A DNA stretch of 64,000 nucleotides, taken from contig NZ_FNRM01000013.1 of assembly GCF_900107845.1 (NCBI RefSeq), forward strand, positions 1 to 64,000, given 5' to 3'. How positions within the stretch are numbered: position 1 is the first letter of the stretch; each line of letters begins with the position of its first letter. The position numbers and the translations under genes were made by a program. The notes under the pieces were generated by a model, which was not told the DNA's origin, searched no databases, and saw only the letters and a program-made list of their open reading frames with translations. The stretch is from Alkalimonas amylolytica. GTDB lineage: Bacteria > Pseudomonadota > Gammaproteobacteria > Enterobacterales > Alteromonadaceae. Shown here in pieces: positions 1-7,555 of this stretch.

Positions 1-164
1 AACCGCTGAAAGCATCTAAGCGGGAAGCCGGCCACAAGATGAGTTATCCCTCAGACTTTAAGTCTGCTAAAGGGTCGTTGGAGACCACAACGTTGATAGG
101 CAGGGTGTGGAAGCGTGGCGACACGTTAAGCTAACCTGTACTAATTGCCCGAGAGGCTTAACCA
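1..164 (+). rRNA. 23S ribosomal RNA, 3' end (partial)
   Basis: The first 164 bases match the conserved 3' end of bacterial 23S rRNA. They include the sequence around ACGTTGATAGGC, the segment GTTAAGCTAACCTGTACTAAT and the terminal GAGGCTTAACC. The 5' part lies outside the window. About 70 bases of spacer separate it from the 5S gene on the same strand, as in a normal 16S-23S-5S operon. The exact mature 3' end is uncertain by a few bases. Confidence 0.95.
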
Positions 165-237
165 TACAACGCCCAAGTGGCTTGTATGCACGCTATCGAA
201 ATCAGCTTGCTAGTTAAAGACAGACAAAACCAGTTTA

Positions 238-356
238 CGCCTGGTGGCAATAGCGCTGTGGAACCACCTGACTCCATTCCGAACTCAGAAGTGAAACGCA
301 GCTGCGACGATGGTAGTGTGGCATTCGCCATGCGAGAGTAGTACACCGCCAGGCAC
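238..356 (+). rRNA. rrf: 5S ribosomal RNA
   Basis: This is a stretch of about 119 bases with the universally conserved 5S core (CCGAACTCAGAAGTGAAAC). Its ends pair with each other (GCCTGGTGG near the start, CCGCCAGGC near the end) to form helix I. It follows the 23S 3' end and is followed at once by an intrinsic terminator. The ends are placed by analogy with enterobacterial 5S and may be off by one or two bases. Confidence 0.95.
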
Positions 357-367
357 CCATTCCATAG

Positions 368-401
368 AAAAGCCCTACTCGCAAGAGTGGGGCTTTTTTA
401 T
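368..401 (+). terminator. Intrinsic terminator of the rRNA operon
   Basis: A 10-bp stem (AGCCCTACTC / GAGTGGGGCT, one G-U pair) with a GCAA tetraloop is followed by a run of T. It lies 12 bases beyond the 5S rRNA. Confidence 0.9.
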
Positions 402-426
402 TGACCGTGATTTGTGGTGGCTTATT

Positions 427-1356
427 TCAGTCTGAAGCTGTTAGTGCCTTATAATCCGCTTCGGCGATTAAACCCCGGTAGCGTAGCCCCGCCAAGCCTT
501 GTAAGCCGCCAGTATGAAAGAATGTTAAGGTGCTGCCTCTAGGGAAGATGCCGGCAGCAATCAACTGATAGAGCGCCGACATGGCTTTGCCAGTATAGAC
601 CGGCTCAAGCGTGATCTGGTGGCGTTGCCGAAAATCCAGACAAAACTGCAGCAGCTTTGCATCAAAACGGCCATACCCCTTGCCGGTATAACCAGTTATC
701 AGCTGCCAGTTGTTTGCTTGCTGGCAAAAATGCTTCACCTTCTGCTGCAAGGTCACATCCTTGACTACCGCAATGCCTACCACTTGCGCATTTGGGTTGC
801 CAAGGGCAAGCCCAGCGATAGTGCCACCGCTGCCGCTTGCCGAGACAATAAACTGGCTGTTGCCATCCGGGGTGCTTGTTAAATTAAGCTCACTGACACC
901 TTGCACGCCAAGCTCTGAACTGCCGCCTTCCGGCACAATCACGAAATCAGGGTATTGTTGCTGCAGCTGTGCTAACCAGTCGGGGTGGTTGCGTAAGCGA
1001 TATTCAGTTCGGCTAAGGGGCAGCAGTTGCATGCCTGAAGCATGGCATTGTTGCAGAGTTGGGTTCTCAGTATCCAGCTGGTCGGTACGTACCAGGCCAA
1101 TTGAAGCCATACTCAGTTGTTCACAAGCAATGGCAGTAGCAGCCAGGTGATTGGAAAAAGCGCCTCCAAAAGTGAGAATACCCTTTTGGCCTTGTTTCTG
1201 AGCCATTTTAAGCGGATAGTGAAGCTTCAGTTGCTTATTGCCTGATAGTGCATCGAATGGTTGGGCAGCCTGGTATAACCACAGCCGCAGTTGATGCCGA
1301 TCAAATAAAGGATCACAGATTTGTTGCCAGTTATTTGCTGGCTTCTTGTTCATCAT
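427..1356 (-). CDS. PLP-dependent ACC deaminase/D-cysteine desulfhydrase family protein
   Basis: This 309-residue protein belongs to the fold-type II PLP enzymes annotated as 1-aminocyclopropane-1-carboxylate deaminase/D-cysteine desulfhydrase. The N-terminal GNKQLKL segment supplies the PLP lysine. It is followed by a glycine-rich GGAFSNHLAATA block like the SNH substrate-binding motif of the family, and by an SGSGGTIAG phosphate-binding loop near residue 175. Sequence alone cannot tell deaminase from desulfhydrase; in gammaproteobacteria D-cysteine desulfhydration is the commoner activity. It stands alone, transcribed away from the msh operon. A second ATG one codon downstream could also be the start; no strong ribosome binding site separates them. 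A TATAAT box lies about 57 bases upstream on its strand. Confidence 0.85.
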   Translation of the reverse strand: MMNKKPANNWQQICDPLFDRHQLRLWLYQAAQPFDALSGNKQLKLHYPLKMAQKQGQKGILTFGGAFSNHLAATAIACEQLSMASIGLVRTDQLDTENPTLQQCHASGMQLLPLSRTEYRLRNHPDWLAQLQQQYPDFVIVPEGGSSELGVQGVSELNLTSTPDGNSQFIVSASGSGGTIAGLALGNPNAQVVGIAVVKDVTLQQKVKHFCQQANNWQLITGYTGKGYGRFDAKLLQFCLDFRQRHQITLEPVYTGKAMSALYQLIAAGIFPRGSTLTFFHTGGLQGLAGLRYRGLIAEADYKALTASD

Positions 1357-1388
1357 GCTAAGCTAAACCAGACAGTTACCTGAATACA

Positions 1389-1417
1389 ATGACAACAATA
1401 ATAGGGTCGCTCATTAT
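1389..1417 (+). promoter_or_regulatory. Candidate sigma70 promoter of the msh operon
   Basis: ATGACA (5 of 6 to consensus -35), 17 bases, then CATTAT (4 of 6 to -10) lie about 30 bases upstream of mshI. The site overlaps the divergent -10 box of the opposite gene, so the two promoters may interfere. Confidence 0.35.
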
Positions 1418-1418
1418 A
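1413..1418 (-). promoter_or_regulatory. Candidate -10 box of the ACC deaminase-like gene
   Basis: A perfect TATAAT lies on the minus strand in the divergent intergenic region. The -35 region at the right distance is poor, so this is a candidate only. Confidence 0.35.
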
Positions 1419-1446
1419 GCGGCTTTGCAAACAGGTTATAGCGTTT

Positions 1447-2403
1447 ATGTGGGCATCGCTACGAAAGCTTTTCGATAAACAGACGCATCAGCAGGCCGTT
1501 GCTGCTCTGCATTGGCAGGACGATGGCTGTAGTATTATCGTGCTGACAAAACAAGGTGACTCCATGAAGTGCACCTTTCGGCGTACTCTGAATTTTCAGG
1601 GAGCAGACTGGAGTAAGCCACTGGAACAGTGCTTAAAAGAACTGCCAATGGTGACTGATGTTGTGTTGGTATTGGCACCGGAGTTTTATCAGTTGGTGCA
1701 AGTGGATAAACCGCAAGTACCCGAAGCAGAGTTAAAAGCAGCCTTACGTTGGCAGTTAAAAGAGCTGGTTAGCTTAGAACTGGATGATATGCAGTTCGAT
1801 TACCTGGACTTACCAAGCTCACATCAGCAACAAGCTGCGCGCTTGCAGATGGTTGTCAGTAGTCAGGATTTATTGCAACAACTGGTTGGCAGTTTGCACC
1901 GGGCCAGGCTTCCTATCACGACTATCCTGCCGGAGGAGTGGCTGTTAAAAGATCTTATTCCTGCCCAGCCTCAACCGACTCTGGTGCTCTCGCATCGCAG
2001 TGGCCAAGATGTTGCTATGATGATTGTACGGGGGGAGCAGGTTTGTTTTTCCCGTCGTATCCGTGGCATACAACAGCTGGAGCAGCTGAGCCTTGATGCT
2101 TTGCATCAAGGCTATCTGGATACACTAGGGCTAGAGGTGCAACGCTCTGTGGATTATTTTGAAGGCCAGATGAAGCAAGCACCTGTCAGGCACATGTTTC
2201 TGGCACTGGATACCGAACTGCAAGAGGATATTGCTGGTTTTTTCCGCGAACTGGGTTTTGCCAAAGTCGAGTTATTGGATTTTGGTCAGTGGCTTCCTGA
2301 CGTGCCGCTAACGCAACAGGCGCAATTTGCAGTGCCCTTAGCTGCCGCTATGGGTTCTGAAGTATTCGCTCTGCAGGAGGCCAGGCTTGAAAACGCAAGT
2401 TAA
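1447..2403 (+). CDS. mshI: MSHA biogenesis protein MshI (PilM-like)
   Basis: This 318-residue protein heads a long operon with the standard MSHA gene order. It resembles the PilM/MshI actin-fold proteins of type IV pilus platforms, with an acidic, beta-rich N-terminal half (residues 15-120) and a SHRSGQDVAMMIVRG segment typical of the ATPase-fold core. No membrane segment is visible, so it is probably cytoplasmic and binds the inner-membrane PilN-like protein encoded next. Its end overlaps the next gene by 17 bases, which implies coupled translation. In Vibrio mshH precedes mshI; here the operon begins with mshI. The assignment rests on context as much as on sequence. Confidence 0.85.
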   Translation: MWASLRKLFDKQTHQQAVAALHWQDDGCSIIVLTKQGDSMKCTFRRTLNFQGADWSKPLEQCLKELPMVTDVVLVLAPEFYQLVQVDKPQVPEAELKAALRWQLKELVSLELDDMQFDYLDLPSSHQQQAARLQMVVSSQDLLQQLVGSLHRARLPITTILPEEWLLKDLIPAQPQPTLVLSHRSGQDVAMMIVRGEQVCFSRRIRGIQQLEQLSLDALHQGYLDTLGLEVQRSVDYFEGQMKQAPVRHMFLALDTELQEDIAGFFRELGFAKVELLDFGQWLPDVPLTQQAQFAVPLAAAMGSEVFALQEARLENAS

Positions 2404-2980
2404 TCTGTTTGATCCATCCTTGCTCCCGGTTGCAGAGCAGTGGAGTCTGCCACAGCTTAGTCTGCTGCTTGGTAGCTGTGGAGTGGTATTGCTGCTGCTG
2501 TTTGGGAGTATTAGTTATCAGCAACAACAGATCAACAGCCGATTACAACAAGCACAGCAGCAATTGACACAGCAGCTGCAGCAACAGGAACAGTTTCAGC
2601 AATTACTGCAGCAACGAACTGCCTCCACAGAATTACTGCAAACCCAGGCAGCATTGCAAGCACGTATCCAGCGTACCGAGCGTATCAATTTGCTATTGCA
2701 ACAACAGCAGCAACCCCAAGTCCATTTTTCTGAGGTGATGGTGCATTTGCAAACGGCCGATGCACCTGAGCTGTGGCTCAGTGAGTTTCAGTTGAAGCAG
2801 CAGCGCAGTAACTTTACTGGTTATGCTTTACGTTCTGCTGAAGTGCCGGGTTGGCTGTCCCGTCTGGCTTTGCACCCTTACTTTAAAGGGCAGCGCTTTC
2901 AACGACTGACCCTGGAACACACGGATGATGCCGGACTTTTGTTGTTTCAGGTAGAGGGTAAGCCGGGGAGTACACCATGA
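2387..2980 (+). CDS. PilN-like MSHA platform protein (MshI2)
   Basis: This 197-residue protein has a short cytoplasmic N-terminus containing VNLFDPSLLP, the counterpart of the INLLPWR-type motif by which PilN binds PilM. One membrane helix follows (about residues 25-45), then a glutamine-rich coiled coil (about 47-110) and a periplasmic ferredoxin-like domain. The start is a TTG preceded by a strong AGGAGG six bases upstream; there is no suitable ATG. It overlaps mshI upstream and mshJ downstream. It is known in Alteromonadales MSHA loci as a second MshI-type protein and is most likely the PilN functional equivalent. Confidence 0.8.
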   Translation: MKTQVNLFDPSLLPVAEQWSLPQLSLLLGSCGVVLLLLFGSISYQQQQINSRLQQAQQQLTQQLQQQEQFQQLLQQRTASTELLQTQAALQARIQRTERINLLLQQQQQPQVHFSEVMVHLQTADAPELWLSEFQLKQQRSNFTGYALRSAEVPGWLSRLALHPYFKGQRFQRLTLEHTDDAGLLLFQVEGKPGSTP

Positions 2981-3615
2981 ACTGGCAGCAATTAAAGAAT
3001 AAATTTCAACAGCTGCAACTGCGTGAACGTCGCCTGCTTTTTTTGGCTAGTCTGGGTTTGTTGATTTGGTTGATGGTTATTGCCATGCTGGAACCTGCAT
3101 GGTTGTCACTGCAGCAGCAAAAGACACAGCTGGCCAGTGTCAATGAGCAAGTACGGCAAACGGAACTCGGTATTGCCGCTCTACAAAATGAGCTTGGGCG
3201 GGACATCAATCAGCAGCATAGGGAACGGATACAGCGGCAGGAGCAGCGTTTGAGCCAGTTAGAGCAGCAGTTGGCAGAGCGAACCACCCACTTTGTCGGA
3301 GCCGATAAAATGCTGTCCATGTTGCAAAGTCTGTTACTACAGGATAGTCGGGTTCGTTTGATGTCATTAAATAGCATGACACCGCAGGTAGTGGCCTATG
3401 ACGAAGCGCAAATTCCACTGCTGTTTGAGCACAGTATCCAGCTGGTGGTACAGGGTAACTTTCAGAACCTGACGGAACTAATCAGTAGCCTGGAGCAGTT
3501 ACCATGGCAGCTGGGTTGGCGCAGCTTGCATTATCGGGTGATCGACCATCCTGCGGCTGAACTTTCGATTGACCTTGTCACGGTGGGGGATCATGCGGAT
3601 TTTATTCAGCTTTAG
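2977..3615 (+). CDS. mshJ: MSHA biogenesis protein MshJ (PilO-like)
   Basis: This 212-residue bitopic membrane protein has a short basic cytoplasmic tail, one membrane helix at about residues 21-40 and a glutamine-rich coiled coil at about 45-105. A periplasmic alpha/beta domain follows. This is the architecture of PilO/GspM, which pairs with PilN to link the inner-membrane platform to the secretin. The ATG overlaps the previous stop (ATGA). The name follows from position between the PilN-like gene and mshK. Confidence 0.85.
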   Translation: MNWQQLKNKFQQLQLRERRLLFLASLGLLIWLMVIAMLEPAWLSLQQQKTQLASVNEQVRQTELGIAALQNELGRDINQQHRERIQRQEQRLSQLEQQLAERTTHFVGADKMLSMLQSLLLQDSRVRLMSLNSMTPQVVAYDEAQIPLLFEHSIQLVVQGNFQNLTELISSLEQLPWQLGWRSLHYRVIDHPAAELSIDLVTVGDHADFIQL

Positions 3616-3901
3616 TGTGCTGCTGTTGGGAAGTTTTGCCGTTTGTGCGGACCCTACCAGGCCTGCCAGGGGAGTATCGAGTGCTGCGCAGCAACAAGCG
3701 ACTACCAGTCTGCAGTTGCATTTGATCCGCTGGCAGGAGTCTGATTCGCTGGTGGTGATTGATGGTCAACTTCTTAAAACTGGCGATGTGATTCATGGCT
3801 ATGTGCTGCAAGCCATTCATTCTGATCATGTGGTGTTGGCACGGGCAGATGAGCAACTTCAACTATTTCTATTCCAAAAGATGACGCACAATGACGAATA
3901 A
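3593..3901 (+). CDS. mshK: MSHA biogenesis protein MshK
   Basis: This 102-residue secreted protein has a signal peptide (residues 1-18, ending FAVCA) followed by DPTRP, a motif seen at the mature N-terminus of MshK and PilP/GspC-like proteins. The rest resembles a small beta-sheet homology region that could contact the MshL secretin. The chosen ATG has a GTGGGGG ribosome binding site; a start further upstream would add residues ahead of the signal peptide. The gene overlaps mshJ by 23 bases and mshL by 11. Confidence 0.8.
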   Translation: MRILFSFSVLLLGSFAVCADPTRPARGVSSAAQQQATTSLQLHLIRWQESDSLVVIDGQLLKTGDVIHGYVLQAIHSDHVVLARADEQLQLFLFQKMTHNDE

Positions 3902-5558
3902 ACCCTATTTCAAGCAGTTAACATTGAGCTGTGCCGTTGCATTGGTACTAAGTGGTTGTCAGGGGATGCAGGTTGGGCACCAGGCGCAGCAAGCGAAGGC
4001 CGAGCTCGAACAAGCCGCTGCAGCGCGTCAGCAGCCTGCAAGTGCTGAGCCGCGGGCTAGTGTGCCGCCTTCGGTAACGCAGGATTTGTTAAATACTGCC
4101 AACGCTCTGCCGGAGCCTGTAGTGATGCAGCCACGCTTTAATGTGGCGGCGACCCAAGTGGAGCTGGCAGATTTCTTTGCTTCACTGGTAGCCGATACGG
4201 ACTACAGCATCGCAGTGCATCCTGAAGTGCAAGGGCGTATCAGTTTGAAGCTACGTCAGGTGACACTGCCTGAGGCTTTAGCAGTGGTGCAGGATCTATA
4301 TGGTTTTGATATTCGCCGCCATGGCCGGGTGTATCAGGTGATGCCAGCTGGGCTCAGAACGGAAACCATCGCGCTGAACTACCTGATGTTAAAGCGCAGT
4401 GGCTTTTCGGCCATTTCGGTAAACTCTGGCGGAGTGTCGCAAGACATGCGCAGTGGCAACCAGCAAGCAGGGCGCTTTGGCCAGCAAACGGGTGCGCTGG
4501 CACAAAATCAAATGTTGGGCAGTCAACAAGGCATGCAACAGCAGTTTAGTGGCAGTAACATTCATAGTGAGAGTGAAACTGATTTTTGGAAAGATTTGCA
4601 AAGCGGCCTGCAGCAGATGTTGGGCTCTGGCCCGGAGCGGATGGTGGTCGTTAGCCCTCAGGCAGGCTTGGTTACGGTACGAGGCATGCCGGATGAAATC
4701 GCCGCCGTGCGAACTTTCCTCGGGGTTGCCGAACAGCATCTGCAACGTCAGGTGATTCTGGAAGCCCGTATCATTGAAGTGACCTTGAGCGATGAATACC
4801 AACAAGGTATCAATTGGAGCAATGCGCTGGCGTCTGTGCGTTCTACCGACTTTAATTTTACCACCAGCGGCGTCACTCCGGGCAACCCAACCAGTGCAGC
4901 TTTGGGCGGTGTTACCGCGATTTCATTTAGCAATGCTGATTTTAATGGCGTGATCAATCTGCTGGAAACTCAGGGGAGTGCTCAGGTGCTATCCAGCCCA
5001 AGGGTAACTGCTATCAACAACCAGAAAGCGGTGATAAAAGTAGGCCAGGATGAGTACTATGTGACCAATATCAGCAGCGATACCACTGCCACGGTTGGGG
5101 GGACTATCAGCACTCCATCGATTGAGTTGCAACCCTTCTTCTCAGGGATCGCGCTTGATGTAACCCCACAGATTGATCAGCACGGTCAGGTCATTTTGCA
5201 TGTACACCCTTCGGTCACTGAAACCGCAGAGCAAATCAAAACCATTCGGCTTAGCAATGAAGAAGTAGTGCTGCCACTGGCCAGAAGCAATATTCGAGAG
5301 TCAGATACCATTATCCGGGCCCGCAGTGGTGAGATTGTGGTGATTGGAGGATTGATGCAGTCGGTCAGTACCGATATGGTATCTCGTACCCCAATACTGG
5401 GTGCCATTCCATTCCTCGGGCAACTTTTTACCAGTAAGAATACGTTGGAGCAAAAAAAAGAGCTGGTGATTTTATTGCGGCCTGTGGTGGTGGAACCGGA
5501 GCAATGGCAGCCACATATTCAGCAGTCGGCCGACAGTCTGAATCGCTGGTACCCATAG
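3891..5558 (+). CDS. mshL: MshL, outer-membrane secretin of the MSHA pilus
   Basis: This 555-residue secretin is the outer-membrane channel through which the pilus emerges. It begins with a lipoprotein signal (VLSGCQG, cysteine near residue 23). A STN-like domain follows at about 85-150 (RISLKLRQVTLPEAL), then N-domains that include a glutamine/methionine-rich insertion at about 185-225. The C-terminal secretin domain (about 300-540) has VLSSPRVTAINNQKAVIKVG and the conserved VPILGAIPFLGQLF-like ending, here TPILGAIPFLGQLFTS. The length is normal for MshL. MshK and MshJ, encoded just before, are its likely inner-membrane and periplasmic partners. Confidence 0.95.
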   Translation: MTNKPYFKQLTLSCAVALVLSGCQGMQVGHQAQQAKAELEQAAAARQQPASAEPRASVPPSVTQDLLNTANALPEPVVMQPRFNVAATQVELADFFASLVADTDYSIAVHPEVQGRISLKLRQVTLPEALAVVQDLYGFDIRRHGRVYQVMPAGLRTETIALNYLMLKRSGFSAISVNSGGVSQDMRSGNQQAGRFGQQTGALAQNQMLGSQQGMQQQFSGSNIHSESETDFWKDLQSGLQQMLGSGPERMVVVSPQAGLVTVRGMPDEIAAVRTFLGVAEQHLQRQVILEARIIEVTLSDEYQQGINWSNALASVRSTDFNFTTSGVTPGNPTSAALGGVTAISFSNADFNGVINLLETQGSAQVLSSPRVTAINNQKAVIKVGQDEYYVTNISSDTTATVGGTISTPSIELQPFFSGIALDVTPQIDQHGQVILHVHPSVTETAEQIKTIRLSNEEVVLPLARSNIRESDTIIRARSGEIVVIGGLMQSVSTDMVSRTPILGAIPFLGQLFTSKNTLEQKKELVILLRPVVVEPEQWQPHIQQSADSLNRWYP

Positions 5559-5567
5559 AGGCTATGC

Positions 5568-6461
5568 ATGTACCTTCAGCACTTTGCCCTGACGCAGTTG
5601 CCATTTAGCCTTACACCCAACACGGCGTTTTATGTAGGCCTGGCACCGCATCAGCAGGCTTTTGAAGTGTTGCAGACGGCTTTGGCTGCCGGGGAAGGCT
5701 TTATCAAGATAAGTGGTGAGGTCGGTACTGGTAAAACCCTGTTATGCCGCAAGTTGTTGCATACGGCACCGGCCCACTGGCGTCTGGCTTACTTGCCTGA
5801 TCCGGCGTTATCACCCATGGAACTCCGTTGGGCCCTGGCTGCAGAACTTGGCTTGCAGTATTCCGGCAATATCGATCAACAGCAATTGCATCAGCTGCTG
5901 CAACGGCATTTGTTGTTACTGGCCGCCAGAGAGCTGCAGGTGATCCTGGTGATTGATGAGGCCCAGGCACTGCCTGATGAAACCTTGGAAGCTTTACGTT
6001 TACTGACCAACCTGGAAACAGAACAACGTAAATTATTGCAAGTGGTGCTGTTCGCTCAGCCTGAGCTGGATCTGCGACTAGCCAAGCATCAATTTCGTCA
6101 GCTGCGCCAACGCATTAGCTTTTCCTACCGCCTGAGGCCGATGACCGTTGCTGAAGTTGCTGCCTATGTGCAGACACGATTAAGTATTGCGGGGAATCCA
6201 CAACTTCGTTTTAGTCCCTTTGCGCTCAATCGACTGGCAAGTGGTAGTCGAGGTATTCCCCGGCTGGTGAATGTGTTGGCGCATAAGGCCATGATGCTGG
6301 CGTATGGGCGAGGTCAACAGCAGATCAGCTGGTGGCATGTCCGCGCTGCAGCAAAAGATACGGAAGATGTACAAGCAGAACCTGCTTTCATTTGGTTGTC
6401 TGCTGCGCTGATGGTTGTTGTTATTTTTGGGATGTTATTTTGGCAGTGGGGTCCTTTATGA
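5568..6461 (+). CDS. mshM: MshM, ExeA-like AAA ATPase
   Basis: This 297-residue ATPase belongs to the ExeA/GspA family. It carries Walker A GEVGTGKT at about residues 51-58, Walker B VILVIDEAQ near 125 and an R-rich sensor region (LRQRISFSYRLRPM). One predicted membrane helix lies near the C-terminus (AALMVVVIFGMLFW). In ExeA systems such proteins help place the secretin across peptidoglycan. No separate peptidoglycan-binding domain is seen here; that role may fall to MshN. The stop overlaps the mshN start (ATGA). Confidence 0.9.
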   Translation: MYLQHFALTQLPFSLTPNTAFYVGLAPHQQAFEVLQTALAAGEGFIKISGEVGTGKTLLCRKLLHTAPAHWRLAYLPDPALSPMELRWALAAELGLQYSGNIDQQQLHQLLQRHLLLLAARELQVILVIDEAQALPDETLEALRLLTNLETEQRKLLQVVLFAQPELDLRLAKHQFRQLRQRISFSYRLRPMTVAEVAAYVQTRLSIAGNPQLRFSPFALNRLASGSRGIPRLVNVLAHKAMMLAYGRGQQQISWWHVRAAAKDTEDVQAEPAFIWLSAALMVVVIFGMLFWQWGPL

Positions 6462-7552
6462 GTGTGATCAATCAGATGCTCAAGGATCTGGATCAGCGCA
6501 AAGCCGGGGTGGGGTCCGCCCAATCCTTACCGCCACCGGTCGTAGCAGTGCGGCATCGCTTGCCACTGCGGCTGTTGATTGGCCTGGCGGGCATCGTTAT
6601 TGCTCTGGCACTGTGGTGGTTTGGGCCCGGTATCAGCAGCAAGCCAATGACACCTGGTTTGTTGTCGCAGGCCGAGCTACCTGCAGACGCTTTGCAGCAG
6701 CTGCCGACGGAAGGGTTAGGAAAACCGCAGCTCAATGAGACAGATTCGAAGCAACAGTTTGTCACCGAGCAGCGTTCAGAGCTTCCCTATGCAACAGAGC
6801 TGCCAGAGTTGACCTCAGATCCAACACAAACAATAAATCCGGAGCTCGAGATCGTGGTGGCAGAACAAGCGCCTCAGTCTGAACCGTCTAAGCCGGTGCA
6901 AGCTGCCATGACCAGCGGTGAGAGCGGTGAGGCCAGCGAACCGGCGTTGCCTCAGCTAAGAGTAGAGCGAGTGGCGCTAAGTCCCGTTGAGCAGCAACAA
7001 CGTCTGAGTCAGCAAGCCCGGCAAGCAGAGCAGGCGGGCCGCGCTTCAGAAGCCCGTGCGTACTGGCAGCAACTGCAAGCTATGGCGCCGCAGCAATCCG
7101 AGGCCTATGTGGCGCTGGCCAGGATGGCGCAGCAGGGCGGTCATGAAGCCGGCAGCCAGTATTGGCTGCAATTAGGGTTAGAGCAAGGGGCTGATGTTCA
7201 TCAGCTGGTTCCACTGCTGGCGGCTAGTTATGCCCGGCAGCAGTTGTGGCAACCCGTATTGCAAGTGCTTGAGCTACTGCCTGAAACGGGGTTGCGCCCA
7301 GCAGAGCTCGCCATGCGGGCGGCCGCCTGGCAACAGCTGGGCCAGTATCAGGCTGCTTTGACTGCTTTTGAGCAACTTGGTCAGTTGGAGCCACATCAAG
7401 GTCGCTGGTGGTTAGGGATGGCCATAAGCTCCGATGCTCTGGGGCAACGGCAACAAGCAGCCCTTCAGTTTCAACGCAGCTTGCAATTCGGGGAGGATCT
7501 TACCCCAGCAAGCAAAGATTATATCCGGCAACGGTTACAGGAGCTTAACTAG
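6458..7552 (+). CDS. mshN: MSHA biogenesis protein MshN, TPR protein
   Basis: This 364-residue protein starts MSVINQMLKDLDQR, a motif shared by MshN and other GspB/ExeB-like partners. One membrane helix follows at about 40-60 (LRLLIGLAGIVIALALWWF), then a low-complexity periplasmic linker rich in E, P and Q. The C-terminal half has tetratricopeptide-type helical repeats (about 190-360). An upstream in-frame start exists inside mshM, but the ATGA overlap and the conserved N-terminal motif fix the start used here. It probably works with the MshM ATPase at the inner membrane. Confidence 0.88.
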   Translation: MSVINQMLKDLDQRKAGVGSAQSLPPPVVAVRHRLPLRLLIGLAGIVIALALWWFGPGISSKPMTPGLLSQAELPADALQQLPTEGLGKPQLNETDSKQQFVTEQRSELPYATELPELTSDPTQTINPELEIVVAEQAPQSEPSKPVQAAMTSGESGEASEPALPQLRVERVALSPVEQQQRLSQQARQAEQAGRASEARAYWQQLQAMAPQQSEAYVALARMAQQGGHEAGSQYWLQLGLEQGADVHQLVPLLAASYARQQLWQPVLQVLELLPETGLRPAELAMRAAAWQQLGQYQAALTAFEQLGQLEPHQGRWWLGMAISSDALGQRQQAALQFQRSLQFGEDLTPASKDYIRQRLQELN

Positions 7553-7555
7553 GCG

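Noticed and set aside
6332-6457. Upstream extension of mshN inside mshM
   Set aside because: The extension shows no conserved sequence, and the ATGA overlap at 6458 plus the MSVINQML motif mark the real start.
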